Positions 24,792 to 33,696 of a stretch of DNA of 36,909 bases are shown in pieces. A program made the translations under genes and the position numbers. The stretch comes from Chloroflexales bacterium ZM16-3 (lineage in GTDB: Bacteria > Chloroflexota > Chloroflexia > Chloroflexales > Chloroflexaceae): the NCBI GenBank assembly GCA_004138175.2, contig RYFE02000049.1, positions 1 through 36,909 of the forward strand, given 5' to 3'. Numbering within the stretch: the stretch's first letter is position 1; each line of letters begins with the position of its first letter. The notes beneath the pieces were generated by a model that saw only the letters and a list, made by a program, of their open reading frames with translations, had not been told where the DNA came from and did not search any database.

Positions 24792-26046
24792 CGGGCACCT
24801 TGGCCGCCACATCTGCGGGGATGCCGAGCAGGTCGGCGGACACCCAGCCGCTTTTGCCTCGCACATTCTCGACCTCGTACCAGTCACCGGCAGCTGTCTT
24901 CTGCTTGAGGTTCACGACCTCATCGACGTTGACCCGGTCGATCTCAGTGCTGGTAGAGTCTGGGTTCTCGTGGATGGCACCATTCTTGAAGACGCTGACG
25001 ATTGTGGCGACCGGGATCTGGGCCTGCACATCGGCGGGGATGGCCAGCAGGGATGCGCTGATCCAGCCGACCTGCTGCTGTCCGTCGTCGGTGTTGGCAA
25101 ACCTGATCCGGTACCACAGGCCGTTAGGTGTCCGCTCGATCAGCTGAATTGCATTCCCCGCGTCCACACCGCCGACCCGGTTGTTGGCGGTGACGATCGG
25201 CAGGGCGCGGACATTGCCGCCATTGGTCACGCTTACCTCGGGGCCGCTGGGCAGGGTGGAAGTGGGCTCAGCCGTCGGCTCGACAGCCTCGGCGGGCGCT
25301 TCCGTCGGCGCAGCTGTGGCCTCCGGCGTGGCTGTCGGCGGGGTGACAGCGACATCCTTGCTAAAAAATTTGTCGGCGTAGCTCGGCGGGACGGCCAGGT
25401 CGAGCTCGCCGGTGGCCCCCCCGTCTGTGGTGCTCACGCGCACGCGATACACAGGACCCTCTTCCGGCGACGGAGCCTCATCGAGCTTGCTGGCCTTGAT
25501 CTCAACGCGTCCGCCCTGAACTTGGCCTAGCGAATCTTCGGGCCGCAGGAAGGGGAAGGGTTTCCCGTCAGCTAGCAGTTCCACCGTCACCTTGGTGCCG
25601 TCGGGGAGGCCGGTTGTCTCTGCGGCGACGCTCACCGTTACCGGGCTGACCCGGATCACATCGGCCTTAGTGACTGTCAGGCTCACCGGCTCGGGGGTAG
25701 GCAGCGGGTTGGCCTGCGGCGTTGGGGTGCTGCCCGGCATCAGGGTGAGCACGAGCACCAGGACACCCAGGATCGCCAGGATCGGCACGAGAACGACGAG
25801 GATCTTGCCAGCGAGCGAGAGGTTGACGAACCGCTCGCGCCAGCCACTCGGCTCATCGTCGAGAGGAATCGAGGTGTAGTCCACAGGGCCGCTGAGGCCG
25901 GGTGATCCCCCCATCGGATCGTCGGTCGGGGTTTGGCGTCGCCGCAGACGCCTGGTGAGGATGACGACAATCACCAGCGCAAGCACGCCGGCCACAATCA
26001 GGATGATTGCGATCGTCGGGTCGAGGCGGCTGAGCAGATCTTGCAT
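24781..26046 (-). CDS. Membrane-anchored protein with two bacterial SH3 domains
   Basis: A 421-residue protein. Membrane segments lie at about 12-34 (IAIILIVAGVLALVIVVIL) and 80-104 (ILVVLVPILAILGVLVLVL). A beta-rich region follows (LTVTKADVIRVSPVTVSVA), then a low-complexity Thr/Pro/Ala/Glu linker, then two SH3b repeats: GNVRALPIVTANNRVGGV to GWISASLLAIPADV, and GAIHENPDSTSTEIDRV to GWVSADLLGIPADV. SH3b domains commonly bind peptidoglycan or proteins outside the cell. It is first in a minus-strand block with the exonuclease, hydrolase and glycosyltransferase genes and has a good promoter at 26099-26127. Confidence 0.85.
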   Translation of the reverse strand: MQDLLSRLDPTIAIILIVAGVLALVIVVILTRRLRRRQTPTDDPMGGSPGLSGPVDYTSIPLDDEPSGWRERFVNLSLAGKILVVLVPILAILGVLVLVLTLMPGSTPTPQANPLPTPEPVSLTVTKADVIRVSPVTVSVAAETTGLPDGTKVTVELLADGKPFPFLRPEDSLGQVQGGRVEIKASKLDEAPSPEEGPVYRVRVSTTDGGATGELDLAVPPSYADKFFSKDVAVTPPTATPEATAAPTEAPAEAVEPTAEPTSTLPSGPEVSVTNGGNVRALPIVTANNRVGGVDAGNAIQLIERTPNGLWYRIRFANTDDGQQQVGWISASLLAIPADVQAQIPVATIVSVFKNGAIHENPDSTSTEIDRVNVDEVVNLKQKTAAGDWYEVENVRGKSGWVSADLLGIPADVAAKVPVAP

Positions 26047-26098
26047 GCGGGCGAGGTTCCTTGTTCAGATGCGGTATAGCCGCAACAGTATCTACCGT

Positions 26099-26127
26099 AT
26101 AATATGACAATGGGGAGCGCTTTGCAA
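26099..26127 (-). promoter_or_regulatory. Sigma-70-like promoter of the SH3b gene block
   Basis: On the minus strand: TTGCAA at 26127-26122, 17-base spacer, TATTAT at 26104-26099. Transcription should start near 26092, about 45 bases before the ATG. Confidence 0.65.
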
Positions 26128-26173
26128 GCGGCGGGATAGGCGAAAGCTATGGTGTTGTGTAACCTGTTTAGCT

Positions 26174-26201
26174 GGGAGGCGGGAGGCGAGAGACGAGAGG
26201 C
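26174..26201. repeat. Heptamer repeat tract (GGGAGGC type)
   Basis: Four consecutive seven-base units: GGGAGGC, GGGAGGC, GAGAGAC, GAGAGGC. A perfect TATAAT (26210-26215, plus strand) begins nine bases later; the repeats occupy its -35 region. Confidence 0.65.
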
Positions 26202-26251
26202 GGATATGCTATAATTCAAAGACCTCAGTGTACAGATCAGTTAAGAGGACG

Positions 26252-26362
26252 ATGATCGTGATGAGCCTCCTCCCACAGCTCACCGCCCCCTCCCCCGCGC
26301 CGCGCCGGGCCTCGCCCTGGCACTGGTATGGCCTCCTGCTCACCACTCGCGGCTTCATGTGA
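26252..26362 (+). other. Short open frame upstream of metG (leader or gene remnant)
   Basis: A 36-codon frame (MIVMSLLPQLTAPSPAPRR, ending LLTTRGFM) follows a perfect TATAAT at 26210-26215 and an AGAGGA close to the ATG. WHWYGLLLTTRGFM resembles the start of a membrane protein that breaks off where the GAATG heptamers begin. It could be a leader peptide, a truncated gene or chance. Confidence 0.3.
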
Positions 26363-26489
26363 ATGCTGAATGGTGAATGGTGAATGCTGAATGGTACCTT
26401 TCTTTCAGCATTCTCCGTTTAGCGTTCAGCACTTCTGCCTGTCCACCTCTGTCCGGCATTCAACATTCAATATTGATCATTCAACATTT
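26361..26489. repeat. Inverted heptamer repeat arrays upstream of metG
   Basis: Five exact units of GAATGST fill 26361-26395 (GAATGCT, GAATGGT, GAATGGT, GAATGCT, GAATGGT). Reverse-complement units follow at 26407-26434 (AGCATTC, then degenerate copies) and at 26455-26489 (GGCATTC, AACATTC, AATATTG, ATCATTC, AACATTT). The arrays can pair into a long imperfect hairpin ending 14 bases before the metG ATG. No T-box motif is present. Confidence 0.75.
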
Positions 26490-26503
26490 AGATAGGGGGT
26501 TCT

Positions 26504-28294
26504 ATGCCCGAGCATATCCTCGTGGCCGTGGCGTGGCCCTACGCCAACGGCCCGCGCCATATCGGCCATGTGGCCGGCTTCGGTGTCCCGTCCGATATCT
26601 TCGCCCGCTACCACCGCCTGCGCGGCAACCATGTGCTCATGGTTTCTGGCACCGATGAGCACGGCACGCCGATCACGCTGGCCGCTGATAAGGAGGGCAT
26701 CACCGCGCGTGATATCGCCGACCGCTACAGCAAGGTGATTGGCGACGACCTGTTCAACCTGGGGCTGAGCTATGACACCTTCACCCGCACGACGACCGAG
26801 AACCACTACGCTGTCACGCAGGATCTTTTTAAGACGCTCTACGACAAGGGCTATATTCTGCGTCAGGAGACGCTTGGTGCCTTCTCGGCCACTACTGGCC
26901 GTACGCTGCCCGACCGCTATGTTGAGGGGACATGCCCGATCTGCGGCTATAAGGACGCTCGCGGCGACCAGTGCGATAACTGCGGCAACCAGCTTGACCC
27001 GGTCGATCTGATCGACCCGCGCTCGAAGGTCGATGGCACCACGCCGATCTTTAAGGAGACTGAGCACTTCTTGCTCGACCTACCGGCCTTCGGCGAGCGC
27101 CTGCGCGCGTGGATCAGCGCCCAGGAGCACTGGCGGCCGAATGTGCGCAGCTTCTCGCTTAACTTCATTAAGGAGCTCAAGCCGCGCTCGATCACCCGCG
27201 ACCTTGACTGGGGCGTGCCCATTCCGCTGCCTGAGTATGCCGACCGCGACGATAAGAAGATCTATGTCTGGTTCGATGCAGTGATCGGCTACCTCTCGGC
27301 GAGCATCGAGTGGGCCAACAACCGTGGCACGCCCGAGGCATGGCGCGACTGGTGGCAGAACCCGGAGGCCCGCCATTACTACTTTATGGGCAAGGATAAC
27401 ATTGTCTTCCACACCGTGATCTGGCCGGGGATGCTGCTCGGCTATGGCGCGGGCGGGGTCTATGGCCAGGCGGTAGAGGCGTATCGCGATACGCCCCTAC
27501 AGTTGCCGTACAATGTGGTGTCGAGCGAGTTCCTGACCATGGAGGGCAAGAAGTTCTCCAGCTCGCGCGGGGTTGTGATCTATGTCCATGAGGTGCTCAG
27601 CCGCTACGACGCCGACTCGCTGCGCTACTTCCTGACAATCGCCGGCCCGGAGAACCAGGATACTGACTTCACCTGGGCCGAGTTTGTGCGGCGCAACAAC
27701 GATGAGCTGGTGGCCACATGGGGCAACCTGGTGAACCGCACGCTCACCAATGTGTATAAGAACTTCGGCAGCATCCCGCAGCCCGGCGCGCTGGCCGAGT
27801 CCGACAGCGCGCTGATCTCCCATGTGGAGGGCGGCTTCGCGAGTATCGGCGATCTGCTGGCGACCGCCCGCTTCAAGGCGGCGCTGACCGAGGCGATGCG
27901 GCTGGCTGGACTGGTGAATATCTACCTGAGCGAGCAGGAGCCCTGGAAGGTGATCAAGGTCGACCGTGATCGCGCCGCGACGATCTGGTACACCGTCCTG
28001 CGCTGTGTGAATAGCCTGCGGATCTACTTTACGCCCTTCCTGCCTTTCAGCAGCCAGAAGCTCCACGAGTACCTCGGACACGATGGCTACATCGCCGGGC
28101 CGCTGGAGTTCAAGGAGTATACCGAGGCGAGCGGTCGCAGCCATCGCGTGCTCACCGGCGACTACACCGGCTGGGTGGGTCACTGGGAGGTGAGCGAGCT
28201 ACCGGTGGGCCAGGCGCTGCGCGAGCCGAAGGCGCTCTTTAAGAAGCTCGATGAGAAGGTGATCGAGGAGGAGTTGGCCCGCCTCGGAGGCTAG
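26504..28294 (+). CDS. metG: Methionyl-tRNA synthetase
   Basis: A 596-residue class I aminoacyl-tRNA synthetase that charges methionine tRNA. The HIGH motif is H19-I-G-H22 after PYANGPR. One zinc knuckle is complete: C144, C147, C157, C160 ([17 protein letters not shown]). The KMSKS-type loop is K350-F-S-S-S354 (GKKFSSSRG). The anticodon-binding helical domain follows, with [12 protein letters not shown]. There is no C-terminal tRNA-binding EMAP-like domain, so this is the short form. AGGGGG precedes the ATG. A strong terminator follows directly. Confidence 0.96.
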   Translation: MPEHILVAVAWPYANGPRHIGHVAGFGVPSDIFARYHRLRGNHVLMVSGTDEHGTPITLAADKEGITARDIADRYSKVIGDDLFNLGLSYDTFTRTTTENHYAVTQDLFKTLYDKGYILRQETLGAFSATTGRTLPDRYVEGTCPICGYKDARGDQCDNCGNQLDPVDLIDPRSKVDGTTPIFKETEHFLLDLPAFGERLRAWISAQEHWRPNVRSFSLNFIKELKPRSITRDLDWGVPIPLPEYADRDDKKIYVWFDAVIGYLSASIEWANNRGTPEAWRDWWQNPEARHYYFMGKDNIVFHTVIWPGMLLGYGAGGVYGQAVEAYRDTPLQLPYNVVSSEFLTMEGKKFSSSRGVVIYVHEVLSRYDADSLRYFLTIAGPENQDTDFTWAEFVRRNNDELVATWGNLVNRTLTNVYKNFGSIPQPGALAESDSALISHVEGGFASIGDLLATARFKAALTEAMRLAGLVNIYLSEQEPWKVIKVDRDRAATIWYTVLRCVNSLRIYFTPFLPFSSQKLHEYLGHDGYIAGPLEFKEYTEASGRSHRVLTGDYTGWVGHWEVSELPVGQALREPKALFKKLDEKVIEEELARLGG

Positions 28295-28314
28295 GGCTGT
28301 CGCGCCTATTGGCG

Positions 28315-28350
28315 AGGTGAGGGGCGGCGAAGCCGCCCCTCACCTTTTTT
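28315..28350 (+). terminator. Intrinsic terminator of metG
   Basis: GGTGAGGGGCGGC (28316-28328) pairs with 28332-28344 around GAA, followed by six T. Confidence 0.9.
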
Positions 28351-28366
28351 GTCTGCGCAGCCCCAC

Positions 28367-28394
28367 TTGCGAAAAAAGCTGACATATATACAAT
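28367..28394 (+). promoter_or_regulatory. Promoter of the membrane protein gene at 28442
   Basis: TTGCGA at 28367-28372, 16-base spacer, TACAAT at 28389-28394. It is AT-rich against the background and lies about 50 bases before the ATG. Confidence 0.6.
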
Positions 28395-28441
28395 AGACAT
28401 ATCCTGAATGAAAACCTAATAGCAGCAAGGAAGCAACAGCC

Positions 28442-29125
28442 ATGCAGTACACGGTGCCCCTGGCCCTCCAAGACTACATGACGGTCGTGTTCTCGGGTAT
28501 TGGCATGGTCCTGCTCACGCGGATGGTCGCGCAGATGGACCGGAATCTCGGGCGCATGGCAATGATCGGCATGGTTCTGACGATCGCCGGCGGGGCGCTG
28601 AAGGCCACTGGCAAGCTGGTGCTTGCCCTCGGCGGGCCAGACATCGCCGTCATGAATCTAGGCCTGTTCCCGCTGATCGCGCCGGGATTCACCTTGCTGG
28701 CATGGTCGCTCTACCAGGTGCGGCGGATCTTCCGCAACCAGCCGGTGCAGGGTCGGCCATGGCTAGTGCCCTCCGTGGTGATCGGCCTGTTTGCGGCGGG
28801 CTGCTTGGCCCTCGGCTTTGTCGGCGGCCCCTGGCGCGTCCCGCTGATCCTCCTGAGCAGCATCGCGAACATCGCCATGCTGCTTATGCTGGCCCTGGCA
28901 GCCTGGGGCCGCAAAATGTGGCTCTCCGGCGCGCTGTTCCTGATCACCTTGGTCGTTGTGGTGGCTATGTCGCAGATGGCCCAGATCCCCAACCAGACGA
29001 TTGCGATGGTCTGGGGCGAGCAGCTGAGCCAGACAGTCGCGCAGGCGCTCTTCGCCTTCGCCGCATGGCATTACGGACAGGTTGCGGTGGCCACCTACCG
29101 GAGCATGGTGCCACAGATGGCGTAG
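28442..29125 (+). CDS. Polytopic membrane protein of unknown function
   Basis: A 227-residue protein with about seven predicted membrane helices, for example YMTVVFSGIGMVLLTRM, LGLFPLIAPGFTLLAWSLY, WLVPSVVIGLFAAGCLALG, ILLSSIANIAMLLMLAL and GALFLITLVVVVAMS. Short basic loops such as RRIFRNQPVQGRPW should face the cytoplasm. No family is recognised. AAGGAAG lies eight bases before the ATG. With its own promoter and terminator it appears to be a single-gene unit. Confidence 0.7.
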   Translation: MQYTVPLALQDYMTVVFSGIGMVLLTRMVAQMDRNLGRMAMIGMVLTIAGGALKATGKLVLALGGPDIAVMNLGLFPLIAPGFTLLAWSLYQVRRIFRNQPVQGRPWLVPSVVIGLFAAGCLALGFVGGPWRVPLILLSSIANIAMLLMLALAAWGRKMWLSGALFLITLVVVVAMSQMAQIPNQTIAMVWGEQLSQTVAQALFAFAAWHYGQVAVATYRSMVPQMA

Positions 29126-29144
29126 CTGTGGTGTCGGGGGAGGT

Positions 29145-29190
29145 GAGGGCTGCGTGGTGGCATATGCCCGCCGCGCAGCCCTCTTTTTTT
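29145..29190 (+). terminator. Intrinsic terminator after the membrane protein gene
   Basis: GAGGGCTGCG (29145-29154) pairs with 29174-29183, followed by seven T. Confidence 0.8.
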
Positions 29191-29313
29191 ATGCGCGCCG
29201 ATAATCCGTCCTGAGCCCGATCTGAGATCCGCCTGATAGCCCGTCCGGGAATGCTCCTGTTGGCGCGTGCATCTGCGTGGCCCTGCGCGTATCCTAGACG
29301 CAGAGGAAGAGCT

Positions 29314-29862
29314 ATGGCGCGGGAGCTATCGATGGGTTCACACTCCACATATGTTGATCGTCGGCGCGAGGAGGGGCTTCGTAGTCGGGAGCGCACGATA
29401 GCGCAGGCGAATGAGGCGCGCATGCTCTTCAGCAAGGTGCGCCTCTCTGCGCAGCTGCGGCGGCTCTGGGGGATCATCTCCGGTGGGTCGATTGAGCTGC
29501 CGAGCGGGCATGATCTGCTGCGCGGGGCTATCCCCCTCACCCCGCGCCCGAGCGGCGTGGAACATATCGATCTGGCGCGCGTGGTCGGCAGTGAGGGCCG
29601 CTCGCGCGACTTCGACCGGGCCTTCGCGCCGACCCGCAGCTACACCCGCGAGCGATGGCAGCGCATTGCTATAGCCTGGATGGATGGCACGCCCCTGGAT
29701 CCGGTGCGGCTCATTCAGCTAGGCGACCGCTACCTTGTGCGCGATGGACACCACCGCATCTCGGTTGCGCGCAGCTTCGGCGCAGTCATGATCGAGGCGG
29801 TTGTTGAGCAGCGCTTTGCTCTACCGGAGACAGTGCGCGCGGGGGCGCTGGTGAGCGCGTGA
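29314..29862 (+). CDS. ParB-like domain protein
   Basis: A 182-residue protein. The C-terminal part has the ParB/Srx-type motif YLVRDGHHRISVARSFG (D144-G-H-H-R-I-S), which in ParB-like nucleases and CTP-binding ParB proteins forms the catalytic or nucleotide-binding site. The preceding IDLARVVGSEGRSRDFDRAF and PVRLIQLGDRY also fit. The N-terminus is a charged helix with many Arg/Glu. No HTH domain follows, so it is not a classic chromosome-partition ParB. The ATG at 29314 has GAGGAAG before it; an ATG at 29251 is less likely. Function is unknown. Confidence 0.7.
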   Translation: MARELSMGSHSTYVDRRREEGLRSRERTIAQANEARMLFSKVRLSAQLRRLWGIISGGSIELPSGHDLLRGAIPLTPRPSGVEHIDLARVVGSEGRSRDFDRAFAPTRSYTRERWQRIAIAWMDGTPLDPVRLIQLGDRYLVRDGHHRISVARSFGAVMIEAVVEQRFALPETVRAGALVSA

Positions 29863-29889
29863 CGCGTGAAAAAGTGCAGACCTACATTC

Positions 29890-32319
29890 CTACCCTCGCA
29901 GGGCCGCGCTCCGGCTGAGGGCGCGGCGCAGCTCGATCGGCCATGACTCCGCCTCGGCGGCCAGCCCGGCGAAGTCTGCGTCGCCGGGGAGCCAGCGCAG
30001 GCACTCCAGGGCCGTGCGGCGCAGGTAGACCACCCCGGGGTCGTCGGCTTCGCGGTCGAGGGGTGGGATGGGGCCGAGGGGCGGGGGCGGGGCGAGCTCG
30101 CCGAGGGGGGCGCGCCCAAGCGCGCGGGCGGCGGCGAGCAAGGCCGGGGCGAGCGGCGCACCGGCCAGGGTCAGCGCGGGCTCGCCGCCGACGATCCAGG
30201 CCAGCGAGCGCAGCGCCGTGGCTCGGATCTGCGGGTCGGCGTGGGACATCAGCTGAGCGGCCAGCCAAGCTAGGGTGGCGGGGTCGCTGGCGCGGACGCG
30301 GCCGGCGATGTAGATCAGCTGGGCGACGGCCTCGTCGCGCAGGTGCGGCGGGCGACGCAGCAGGTGGCCGATCAGGGCCGCGACCTTGGATGCGTCGCAG
30401 AGGGTAAGGGCGTCGGCGGCGGTGCGGATGAGTGCTTCCCAGTCGTCGGGGCGGCCAGGGGGCGGCGGCGCGATGATCTGGCGCATGAGGAACAGCAGGT
30501 CGTGCCCATCGGCGGCCATGTCGGCCAGGGCGAAGAGCGCGATAATGCGGGCCTCAATGGGCGTGCCAGGCCCCTGGGCAATGAGACGTATGCTGGCCTC
30601 ATCGCCGTCGCCTGCGGCCACCCATGCCCGCAGGGCGGCCACCGTGGGCGGGGCGACATTCGTCCAGAGGGCGACGCCGGCGGGTTTGGTCGGCGGGCGG
30701 AAGAGCATCAGGTTGCGCAGGCCGAGGGCGGCGCTGAGCCGGACGCTGGTGTACTCGTAATCGAGGCGGCGGGCGATGGCGGGGCGGATGCGTTCGCAGG
30801 CCAGGCGCAGCAGGGCGCGCACGCTGACGGCGTCGGGCAGGCAGCCGAGGGCATCGGCGATCTGGGCGCGGCGCACGCCGGACGGCTCGCGGGCCGGGTC
30901 GGCCCACGCCGCGCAGGCGTCGAGCAGCGCGCCGCGCTCTCGTGGGGAGAGCTGCTCGAACATGCCGCGCGGGAGCGCCTGGAGGCAGCGGGCCAGCAGC
31001 ACCATATAGAGCCCGTTGTTGGTGGCCCGGGCGGCCTGGGAGATAGGCATCAGCGGAGTGTAGTCGGCGACCATCCCAGCGAGACTGATCAGCACCGGCT
31101 CCCAGCGATCCTGGCGCTCGACGACGGCGCACTGGGGCAGGAGGTCATCGAGCGCGTCGGGGAGGCTCTCGCGCTGGATCAGGGCGAGGGCGGCGCAGTA
31201 GGCGCGCTGGCCGGGGCGCTGAAAGGTTGCCTGTCGCCGGTCGACATCGTGCAGCACGCCAGCAGCGCAGAGCTGTTCGTAGAGATCCTCCAGGTTGTAG
31301 CTGCGCTCGCGGCGGATCTCGCCGAGGATGGCGAAGACCCGGTTGATATCGAGCGCCTCATCGGGCTGCCAGCTCATCTCCCAGGACAGGGCGATCAGGC
31401 TCTGGCGGGCCACATCGCCGCGCTGGAGGTAGGCGGGCAGGTCGGCGAGCTGGGCATCCAGGTTGTCCTGGAGGAGTTGGTTGCGGGTGAGGGCTCCGCT
31501 GTGACGATCCTCAAGGCGGCTGAGGATGTTGGCGAGCAGCGGCGGGAGGGCGGCTAGGTCGAGCAGCTGGGCGTCGAGGATCTGGCCGAAGCGAGTGTTG
31601 GCCTGGGCTGGGCTGCCCCGCCGGGCGCGCAGGTAGCGCAGCACCTCGCGGCCGCTGAGGTACTGAAGCAGCAGCAGCCGCGCACGCGGGGCGATGGCGG
31701 GCGGCAGGGACTCGCGTCGACAGCTGAGCACGAAGCGCTGCGCGGCCAGGCGCGGGTCGCCGACAAGGCTGAGGAGCTCGCGGGCGAGGTCGTCGCGCAG
31801 CTGGCGCTGGACGCTGTCGAGCCCATCGAGGATGAAGACGATCTGGGCGTCGGCGAGGGCAGGCGCGCCCTGGGGCGGGGCACCGGCGAGCAGGTCGTCC
31901 ACCTCATCGGCGAGGGCGGATACATAGGCTCTGGCGGCCTCGCTTATGGTGCGGCACAGACGCCGACCGCCGGCGGGCTGCGCAGCGTAGCGTACCAGGT
32001 CCACGAAGATCGGCGCGCCCAGGGCGGGGCGCTCGGCGAGCTGCCAGGCCAGACGGCGCATAGCACTCGTTTGGCCAGAGAAGGGCGGGCCGAGGACGCC
32101 GACCAAGCGCCTGTCGCCTCGGGCGAGCGCCTTGCGCACTGCGGCGACGGCCTCCTCGGCGGGGGGCGCGTCGTCGATCTGGCTGAGAACGGCGACCCAG
32201 GGCAGGTCAGGCGGCGCGGCGATGGCGCTGAGCGGGATGTACTCGCTGGTGTCCCATCGGCGGAACTCCGGGTCGTCGCGCAGCGCCTGGCAGTGCTGGA
32301 GCAGAGCGTCTCCCGACAT
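29890..32319 (-). CDS. STAND/NACHT-like ATPase with degenerate P-loop and helical repeats
   Basis: An 809-residue protein. Near the N-terminus lies a P-loop region GPPFSGQTS at 77-85; the Walker A lysine is replaced by Q83 (codon CAA). The Walker B-like strand IVFILDGLDS (160-169) and the following FVLSCRRESL match NACHT/STAND ATPases. A winged-helix region (about 300-400) and a long C-terminal array of helical HEAT-like repeats follow (about 440-800, for example DPQIRATALRSLAWIVGG). STAND proteins sense a signal through the repeats and signal by oligomerising; here no effector domain is fused. AGGAGG precedes the ATG and a perfect TATAAT lies at 32358-32353. Confidence 0.72.
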   Translation of the reverse strand: MSGDALLQHCQALRDDPEFRRWDTSEYIPLSAIAAPPDLPWVAVLSQIDDAPPAEEAVAAVRKALARGDRRLVGVLGPPFSGQTSAMRRLAWQLAERPALGAPIFVDLVRYAAQPAGGRRLCRTISEAARAYVSALADEVDDLLAGAPPQGAPALADAQIVFILDGLDSVQRQLRDDLARELLSLVGDPRLAAQRFVLSCRRESLPPAIAPRARLLLLQYLSGREVLRYLRARRGSPAQANTRFGQILDAQLLDLAALPPLLANILSRLEDRHSGALTRNQLLQDNLDAQLADLPAYLQRGDVARQSLIALSWEMSWQPDEALDINRVFAILGEIRRERSYNLEDLYEQLCAAGVLHDVDRRQATFQRPGQRAYCAALALIQRESLPDALDDLLPQCAVVERQDRWEPVLISLAGMVADYTPLMPISQAARATNNGLYMVLLARCLQALPRGMFEQLSPRERGALLDACAAWADPAREPSGVRRAQIADALGCLPDAVSVRALLRLACERIRPAIARRLDYEYTSVRLSAALGLRNLMLFRPPTKPAGVALWTNVAPPTVAALRAWVAAGDGDEASIRLIAQGPGTPIEARIIALFALADMAADGHDLLFLMRQIIAPPPPGRPDDWEALIRTAADALTLCDASKVAALIGHLLRRPPHLRDEAVAQLIYIAGRVRASDPATLAWLAAQLMSHADPQIRATALRSLAWIVGGEPALTLAGAPLAPALLAAARALGRAPLGELAPPPPLGPIPPLDREADDPGVVYLRRTALECLRWLPGDADFAGLAAEAESWPIELRRALSRSAALRG

Positions 32320-32352
32320 AGGGCGTCCTCCTGGCTGGCAAGGGAATGCCCT

Positions 32353-32358
32353 ATTATA
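32353..32358 (-). promoter_or_regulatory. -10 box upstream of the STAND-like gene
   Basis: Perfect TATAAT on the minus strand, 34 bases before the ATG. The matching -35 region is poor. Confidence 0.45.
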
Positions 32359-32364
32359 CGGTCA

Positions 32365-33696
32365 CTATGCGCGGAGTGCTCGAACCAGATCAGCTCTTTG
32401 CCGCCTGCCCAGGTGACTCATGGCCGCGAAGGTGCCAAGGCCGGCGGCCAGCCCGATCGTGATCAGCGCGGCACGGACGAAGTCAGCCGTGCCGGCGGTG
32501 TAGTCTTCATTGACATAATTAAGGATGGTACGAAAGGCCAGCACGCCAGGCACGAGCGGGATGAAGCCGGGGATCGAGAAGAGCGAGGTGGGCACCGTAA
32601 AGGCGCGGGCCAGGATCTCGGCACAGACGCCGATCATCAGGCCGGCGACGAGCGCGGCACCCTCGGGCGGCATACCCTGGGCCATCACAAGTTGCCTGGT
32701 GCCATAGGCCACCGCCCCCACCAAGGCGGAGAACAGAATATAGCGGCGGGGCACATCGAAGAGCACGGCGAAGCCGCCTGCGGCGAGGTAGGCCGCGAGC
32801 AAGGCCAGCGGCACATCGGGCTGCGGGGTGGTGCCCACGGACACCGGGACTCCGCTGGCCCCCAGAACCATCCACATGCCGATGCCGATCGAGAAGATTG
32901 TCAGCAGGGCCATGGTCGCGCGGGCCATGCCGGCCAGCGTATCGCCACGGAAGAGGTCGGAGATCGAGCTGACCATGAGCAGGCCGGGGACGAGCAGGAC
33001 GGCCGAGGCCGCCACACAGATCGCCACCGAGGGGTGCGGCCCCGGCAGCCAGGGTAGGGAGGCCGTCAGGAGCGGCGCGAGCCAGGGCACGCCGAGCGCG
33101 AGGATCAGCGCCACAAAGGTAGCCACCCCCGACACAACCGCCGTGATGAGCAGGCGGTTGAGCCCGAGGCGGGTTAGCCGCTCACGCACATACTGGCCCA
33201 GCCCGGCGGCGACCAGCACCACCAAGAACTCCCAGAGCTGGCCGCCGAAGAGCACCGAGAAGCAGGCGGCGGCCAGGGCGACGGCGATAGTGGTGATCCA
33301 CCGGCCGTAGCAGCGCGGCTGCGCGGCGATCTGGTCGAGTGCATCCGTGGTTCCGCTGCGGTCGAGCTCACCCCGCTCGATGCGCGCGGCCACCTCCACC
33401 ACGGCGGCCATACGGCTAAGATCGACGCCCTGGGCGGCGATGCGCAGGATGCGGGTGCGGTGCTCGTCGTGCGCGTGGATCGAGGCAATAATGCCGCTGG
33501 GGGTGACGTAGCTATTAAGCTCCTCGGCGCCCAGGCCGCAGCCAATTCGGCGCACGGTATCCTCGGTGCGCGCGGTGTTCGCCCCGCTCTCCAGCATAAT
33601 CTTGCCGGCGTGCAGGGCGATCGCCAGCACCTCGCGCAATTGTGCGCGGACGTGTCGGCGCTGATCAAGCAGCATCTCGTCGTGTTCGTTGTGCAT
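32365..33696 (-). CDS. ThrE-type threonine/serine exporter family protein
   Basis: A 443-residue protein of the ThrE/YjjP-YjjB family, carrying both halves in one chain. The N-terminal hydrophilic part has SGANTARTEDTVRRIG and SYVTPSGIIASI, typical of the DUF1212 half; about ten membrane helices follow, with the second half ending FIPLVPGVLAFRTILNY. Members export threonine, serine or related small acids across the membrane. The ATG at 33696 follows AAGGAG at a normal distance. The frame remains open upstream, but that part reads intergenic repeats. The gene starts 257 bases from the divergent MIP18-type gene. Confidence 0.87.
   Translation of the reverse strand: MHNEHDEMLLDQRRHVRAQLREVLAIALHAGKIMLESGANTARTEDTVRRIGCGLGAEELNSYVTPSGIIASIHAHDEHRTRILRIAAQGVDLSRMAAVVEVAARIERGELDRSGTTDALDQIAAQPRCYGRWITTIAVALAAACFSVLFGGQLWEFLVVLVAAGLGQYVRERLTRLGLNRLLITAVVSGVATFVALILALGVPWLAPLLTASLPWLPGPHPSVAICVAASAVLLVPGLLMVSSISDLFRGDTLAGMARATMALLTIFSIGIGMWMVLGASGVPVSVGTTPQPDVPLALLAAYLAAGGFAVLFDVPRRYILFSALVGAVAYGTRQLVMAQGMPPEGAALVAGLMIGVCAEILARAFTVPTSLFSIPGFIPLVPGVLAFRTILNYVNEDYTAGTADFVRAALITIGLAAGLGTFAAMSHLGRRQRADLVRALRA

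Noticed and set aside
26361-26503. T-box riboswitch upstream of metG
   Set aside because: No T-box core sequence, specifier stem or terminator was seen; the leader is explained by inverted heptamer arrays.
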